Assembly: GCA_045594565.1 (NCBI GenBank)
Contig: JAZNYT010000076.1
Location: 1 to 26,191, forward strand
Source: RGIG6353 sp045594565
Lineage (GTDB): Bacteria; Bacillota; Clostridia; Oscillospirales; SIG627
Direction of reading: 5' to 3'
Length of the DNA: 26,191 nucleotides
How positions within the stretch are numbered: the stretch's first letter is position 1; every line of letters begins with the position of its first letter. The notes below the pieces were generated by a model that ran no database searches, was not told where the DNA came from, and was given only the letters and a program-made list of their open reading frames with translations. Positions 22,733 to 26,191 of this stretch are shown piece by piece. The translations under genes were made by a program, and so were the position numbers.

Positions 22733-24136
22733 TTAAAATCTGAAATACAAAAAGGGATTATAGCTTGAAGCGGTAATATATGCCGTCGATAAAACGAAGA
22801 CTGCGAAAATGCCGAGGAGTGTGAGAATAATTCCCACTTTCGGGAGCCTTTTTTCAAGACCGTCGAAAAGCTTTTTGGGAAGAGGCGTTGAAAAAAGCGC
22901 TGCAATAACGAGAAGGAGTCCGAAGCTCAAAAGAAGATAGATACTTTCTCTGTCAGCACCGCCGCTCTTGCCGAAAAGCGCTTTTGTAAAAAGTAAGATA
23001 TCTCCTGCGTCCTCAAGGGCAAAGATTACCCAACCGTAAACGAAAAGAAGTGCTGAATAAAGGTGTGAGAAAAAGGCGGGTATTTTATCAAGAATTTTAA
23101 GCAAAAAGAGCTTTTCTAAGATGAGTATTACACCGAAGTATGCACCCCAGATGGCAAAATTCCAACTAGCACCGTGCCATATACCCGTAAGAAGCCATAC
23201 TACAGCGATGTTTCTTATCTGCTTTATAAGTCCATGTCTGTTACCGCCGAGAGGGATATATACGTAGTCTCGGAACCAAGTGCCAAGGGAGATATGCCAC
23301 CTTCTCCAGAACTCGGTAATGCTCTTTGAAATATAAGGATAATTAAAGTTTTCGAGGAACTCGAAGCCAAACATTTTACCAAGACCTATCGCCATATCCG
23401 AGTATCCAGAAAAGTCGAAATAAATCTGGAAGGTAAAGGCTAAAATACCAAGCCATGCCGTAAGGGCAGGGATGGCAGATAAGTCGGATGCCGAAACTGT
23501 GTCCCAGAGAGCCCCTACCTGATTTGCAATAAGAACCTTCTTTGCAAGACCCGCCGTAAAACGCTTTACACCAGAGGCGAAAGCGTCAGGGGTCTCACGC
23601 CTTATCTCAAGCTGCTCTGCCACCGTTTTATACTGCACGATAGGACCTGCAATAAGCTGTGGGAAAAGGGAAACGTAACAGCCGAAGCTTATGATATTCT
23701 TTTGCACCGCTGTGTCTCCTCTGTATACGTCGATGACGTAGGACATCATCTGGAAGGTGTAGAAGGAGATACCTATGGGAAGAAGAATACTTACGGCAAA
23801 ATCGGTCTTTGCCAAAGCGTTCAGGTTATCGAGGAAAAAGCCTGTGTACTTAAAGACGCCAAGCAGCCCGATATCTATTATCATCGAGATAATAAGGAAT
23901 ATTTTTGCACTTTTTTTGTTCTCTTTTTTAAGGCTTTTGTCAACGAAAATACCGCCGAGATAGTTTACGAATATTGAAAACAGCATCAGGGCAACGTAGG
24001 TAGGCTCACCCCATGCATAGAAGAACAGCGAAAAGAGAAGAAGGAACAGGTTTCTGTATTTTCTCGGTAGGATAAAATAGCCGATAAGCACTACGGGAAG
24101 AAATCTGAACAAAAACAAAAGACTTGAAAAGACCAT
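22733..24136 (-). CDS. MBOAT-family O-acyltransferase (AlgI-like)
   Basis: A 467-residue membrane protein with about ten to twelve hydrophobic segments. It has the MBOAT signature: NYLGGIFVDK, LPIGISFYTFQMMSYVIDVYRG, IYFDFSGYSDMAIGLGKMFG, FWRRWHISLGTWFRDYVYIP and LLTGIWHGASWNF, in which His321 is the expected catalytic histidine (AlgI has one at the same place). It would carry an acyl group, probably acetyl, across the membrane for an exported glycan; alginate itself is unlikely in this organism. GGAG precedes the start. The pair with the DHHW gene is the typical two-gene module; its location behind thiI and pth with only 11-12 base gaps is unusual. Confidence 0.93.
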   Translation of the reverse strand: MVFSSLLFLFRFLPVVLIGYFILPRKYRNLFLLLFSLFFYAWGEPTYVALMLFSIFVNYLGGIFVDKSLKKENKKSAKIFLIISMIIDIGLLGVFKYTGFFLDNLNALAKTDFAVSILLPIGISFYTFQMMSYVIDVYRGDTAVQKNIISFGCYVSLFPQLIAGPIVQYKTVAEQLEIRRETPDAFASGVKRFTAGLAKKVLIANQVGALWDTVSASDLSAIPALTAWLGILAFTFQIYFDFSGYSDMAIGLGKMFGFEFLENFNYPYISKSITEFWRRWHISLGTWFRDYVYIPLGGNRHGLIKQIRNIAVVWLLTGIWHGASWNFAIWGAYFGVILILEKLFLLKILDKIPAFFSHLYSALLFVYGWVIFALEDAGDILLFTKALFGKSGGADRESIYLLLSFGLLLVIAALFSTPLPKKLFDGLEKRLPKVGIILTLLGIFAVFVLSTAYITASSYNPFLYFRF

Positions 24137-24147
24137 ACTTTCTCCTT

Positions 24148-24777
24148 TTAGTTAAATTTCTGCATAGCGTCCTCGGTCTTGCCCGAAATAATCAGTTCAA
24201 GAGCGGAAACCGCACTTTCTCTTACTTTTTTCAGGGTTTCCGTGTCCTCTTTTGAGAATTTACCGAGTACCCAGTCCGCAAGGTCGTAGTCGGGATGAGG
24301 CTTTTCGCCCACACCAACTTTAAGTCTCGGGTAAGTATTTGCACCGAGGTGTGCTTCAATGGATTTAAGTCCGTTGTGACCTCCGTGAGAGCCCTTTCTG
24401 CGTACTCTTATTTTACCCACGGGAAGTGAAATATCATCACAAATGATAATAACGTTTTCGGGGGGGGTTTTATAAAACCTTGCCGCCTCACCAACCGCCT
24501 CGCCCGAGGAATTCATAAAGGTTGCGGGCTTCATAAAGAGTACCCTTTTACCGCCGAAAGCACCCTCACCCACAAGGGCATGGAACTTTGAACGGTCGAT
24601 TTTAATACCCGTTTTGTCGCTTAGTGTGTCAAGGACGAGAAATCCCGCATTGTGCCTTGTATTCTCGTATTTTTCACCAACGTTTCCGAGACCTGCCACT
24701 ATATATTCTATTTTGGTGGAAGCCTCCTTTTCGGCTCTCTCCTTTTCAAGCTTTTGAAATATATCGAAAATGCTCAT
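24148..24777 (-). CDS. pth: Peptidyl-tRNA hydrolase
   Basis: Releases tRNA from peptidyl-tRNA dropped by ribosomes. The 209-residue protein has YIVAGLGNVGEKYENTRHNAGF with catalytic His42, FMKPATFMNSSG, ICDDISLPVGKIRVR with Asp114, and GSHGGHNGLKSI. It has an N-terminal extension of about 22 charged residues before the usual first strand, which may only reflect an early start, but no closer ATG exists. The ribosome binding site is poor (AAAGG). It lies 11 bases after thiI and 11 bases before the MBOAT gene, as a middle gene of a four-gene operon. Confidence 0.95.
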   Translation of the reverse strand: MSIFDIFQKLEKERAEKEASTKIEYIVAGLGNVGEKYENTRHNAGFLVLDTLSDKTGIKIDRSKFHALVGEGAFGGKRVLFMKPATFMNSSGEAVGEAARFYKTPPENVIIICDDISLPVGKIRVRRKGSHGGHNGLKSIEAHLGANTYPRLKVGVGEKPHPDYDLADWVLGKFSKEDTETLKKVRESAVSALELIISGKTEDAMQKFN

Positions 24778-24788
24778 AAAATACCTTT

Positions 24789-25967
24789 CTACTTCTCAAC
24801 TGTAAGCTCTGTTTCGGTTGCAAGTGCTCTTTCGATGAGTGCTTCTCTGTCGAGATTTCTCTCGGCACGCTCTACCTTTTCAAGAACGGGCTTTGTTCTG
24901 GGGTGTCTTGGCGTAAATACCGTACAGCAGTCCTCAAAGGGAAGAATAGAGGTCTCGAAGGTGTCAATCTGTCTTGCCACTCTTACTATCTCCTCTTTAT
25001 CCATGCCGATACAGGGACGGAAAACGGGAATATTTACTGTGCAGTCGGTAACTGCAAGCGCCGACATGGTTTGACTTGCCACCTGACCGATGCTCTCGCC
25101 TGTGATAAGTGCCTCGGCACCGTAACGTCGGGCTATTTTTTCGGCAATAGGCATCATGAAGCGACGGAGAATAAGGGTGAAGTAGTCCTCCTCGCAGTTA
25201 TCTCTTATTGCTTCCTGTATCTCGGTAAGGCTTATGAAGTGGATTCTTATTTTATCTGTGTACTCACAGAGCTTCTTTGCAAGGGCTACAACCTTTTCCT
25301 TTGCACGCTCGGAGGTGTAAGGAAAGCTTTCAAAGTGGATAGCCTCTATCTCAACGCCACGCTTTGCAAGCATATATCCTGCTACGGGTGAGTCGATACC
25401 GCCCGAGAGAAGAAGGAGGCCCCGTCCGTTTGAAAGATAGGGCATACCGCCAGCCCCATGCTCTGCACCTGCATGGATATAGGCGTATTTCTCACGGATT
25501 TCTACCCTTACAACGATTTCGGGATTAACAACGTCAACTCTCACCTCAGGGCATACCTCTGAAAGCTCTCCGCCAACGGTCGCCATGATTTCGGGCGAGG
25601 TCATGGGGAAGCTCTTGTCGCTTCGTCTTGCATCAACCTTGAAGGATGAAAAACGTCTTATGTGGGAGGGTATATTTTCACACGCCGTCTTTATAATGTC
25701 ATCTATATTCTTTTCTGCTCTGTAAGAAACGGATACCGACACTATACCGAATATCTTTTTGAGGTCGGCGTATGCCTCCTCTACCATTGAGTCATCCTTT
25801 GGAGTAACGTAGAGAGTGGACTGCATACACTCAAATTCAAAGCCGTCATCTCCGAGAAGTCTCTTCATTCTTGCTTTTATCCTGTTACAGAGCAGCGCCT
25901 CGAAGGAGCGCTTGTTTGCGCCTTTGAGGATTAACTCTCCGTATTTCATTAAAATAGTCCTAGTCAT
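24789..25967 (-). CDS. thiI: tRNA 4-thiouridine sulfurtransferase
   Basis: Activates uridine 8 of tRNA with ATP and inserts sulfur; the family also supplies sulfur to thiamine synthesis. The 392-residue protein has an N-terminal ferredoxin-like and THUMP region (about residues 1-165) and a PP-loop ATPase domain with SGGIDS at 188-193. Cys347-Cys348 in FEDCCTVFTP is at the place of the catalytic cysteine. It lacks the C-terminal rhodanese domain of the E. coli protein, like the Bacillus type, and so should depend on a dedicated cysteine desulfurase; none is visible before the window ends. GGAG precedes the start. It is the first visible gene of the thiI-pth-MBOAT-DHHW operon. Confidence 0.95.
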   Translation of the reverse strand: MTRTILMKYGELILKGANKRSFEALLCNRIKARMKRLLGDDGFEFECMQSTLYVTPKDDSMVEEAYADLKKIFGIVSVSVSYRAEKNIDDIIKTACENIPSHIRRFSSFKVDARRSDKSFPMTSPEIMATVGGELSEVCPEVRVDVVNPEIVVRVEIREKYAYIHAGAEHGAGGMPYLSNGRGLLLLSGGIDSPVAGYMLAKRGVEIEAIHFESFPYTSERAKEKVVALAKKLCEYTDKIRIHFISLTEIQEAIRDNCEEDYFTLILRRFMMPIAEKIARRYGAEALITGESIGQVASQTMSALAVTDCTVNIPVFRPCIGMDKEEIVRVARQIDTFETSILPFEDCCTVFTPRHPRTKPVLEKVERAERNLDREALIERALATETELTVEK

Positions 25968-25974
25968 AAAAACT

Positions 25975-26191
25975 CCTTAACACTTCGCTTATTTAATAAT
26001 GAATATTGAAGATTGAATAATGAATAATTTTGGATAATTTTCCTTGCGGAAAATTCGCAATTAATTGTAAATTTGCCTTTGGCAAATTATCCTTAACACT
26101 TCGCTTATTTAATAATGAATATTGAAGATTGAATAATGAATAATTTTGGACAATTTTCCTTACAGAAAATTCGCAATTAATTGTAAATTTG
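25975..26191. repeat. Tandem 116-bp duplication containing element copies 6 and 7
   Basis: CCTTAACACTTCGCTTA recurs at 25975 and 26091, and the sequences after it are almost identical to the window end. Each unit holds a hairpin element without its right outer end (starts 25998 and 26114). Copy 6 has hairpin a TTTTCC-TTGC-GGAAAA and hairpin b TTTGCC-TTT-GGCAAA. Copy 7 has hairpin a TTTTCC-TTAC-AGAAAA, with one broken pair, and is cut by the window edge. No promoter for thiI is clear here. Confidence 0.85.

Noticed and set aside
25975..26191. CRISPR array
   Set aside because: Only two units of 116 bp, nearly identical over their whole length, with no alternation of repeat and unique spacer and no cas gene.

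Overview
The window looks like a chromosomal piece of an anaerobic Firmicute, most likely an uncultured gut-type clostridium (Oscillospirales/Christensenellales-like). The evidence is a pyruvate formate-lyase with a glycyl-radical site and its activase, two ZTP (pfl-type) riboswitches, a single-chain PurL, a stand-alone AICAR transformylase paired with a PurO-type IMP cyclohydrolase, a PocR/AraC regulator, and GGAGG-type ribosome binding sites. The exact genus cannot be told from the sequence. Almost every gene is on the minus strand; the only plus-strand gene is the regulator near the left end. No tRNA, rRNA, CRISPR array, phage gene or transposase was seen.

Left part (1-4400): a gene-poor edge with a perfect 50-bp palindrome, a short cytosolic ceramidase-like protein divergent from a PocR-AraC regulator, and a DUF4091 glycosidase-like protein. 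Centre (4383-16533): a purine operon read right to left as purE-purC-purF-purM-purN-purO-AICARFT-purD-purL. It starts at a clear promoter followed by a ZTP riboswitch and terminator, and ends at a strong terminator behind purL. Next (16574-21565): pflB, behind a second promoter, ZTP riboswitch and terminator, then pflA and a ClC antiporter. Right part (21556-25967): a tight thiI-pth-MBOAT-DHHW operon, joining two RNA-housekeeping genes to an AlgI/AlgJ-like O-acyltransferase pair.

The purine operon and the pyruvate formate-lyase unit make one regulatory story. ZMP/ZTP builds up when 10-formyl-tetrahydrofolate is short, because AICAR transformylase stalls. Both the purine genes, which consume formyl groups, and pyruvate formate-lyase, which makes formate, are placed under ZTP sensors. 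The PurF here has lost its glutaminase nucleophile and other glutamine-site residues but keeps its PRPP site and four iron-sulfur-type cysteines. IMP is made by an unfused transformylase plus a PurO-type cyclohydrolase.

The most unusual structure is a family of roughly 115-130 bp elements with inverted ends and two inner hairpins. They lie between genes, at least five of them between codirectional genes, and the inner hairpins change sequence from copy to copy while staying paired. At purM, purF and the AICARFT gene, the element edge touches, base for base, a perfect inverted repeat that contains the stop codon and last codons of the gene next to it. I know of no described family with this build.
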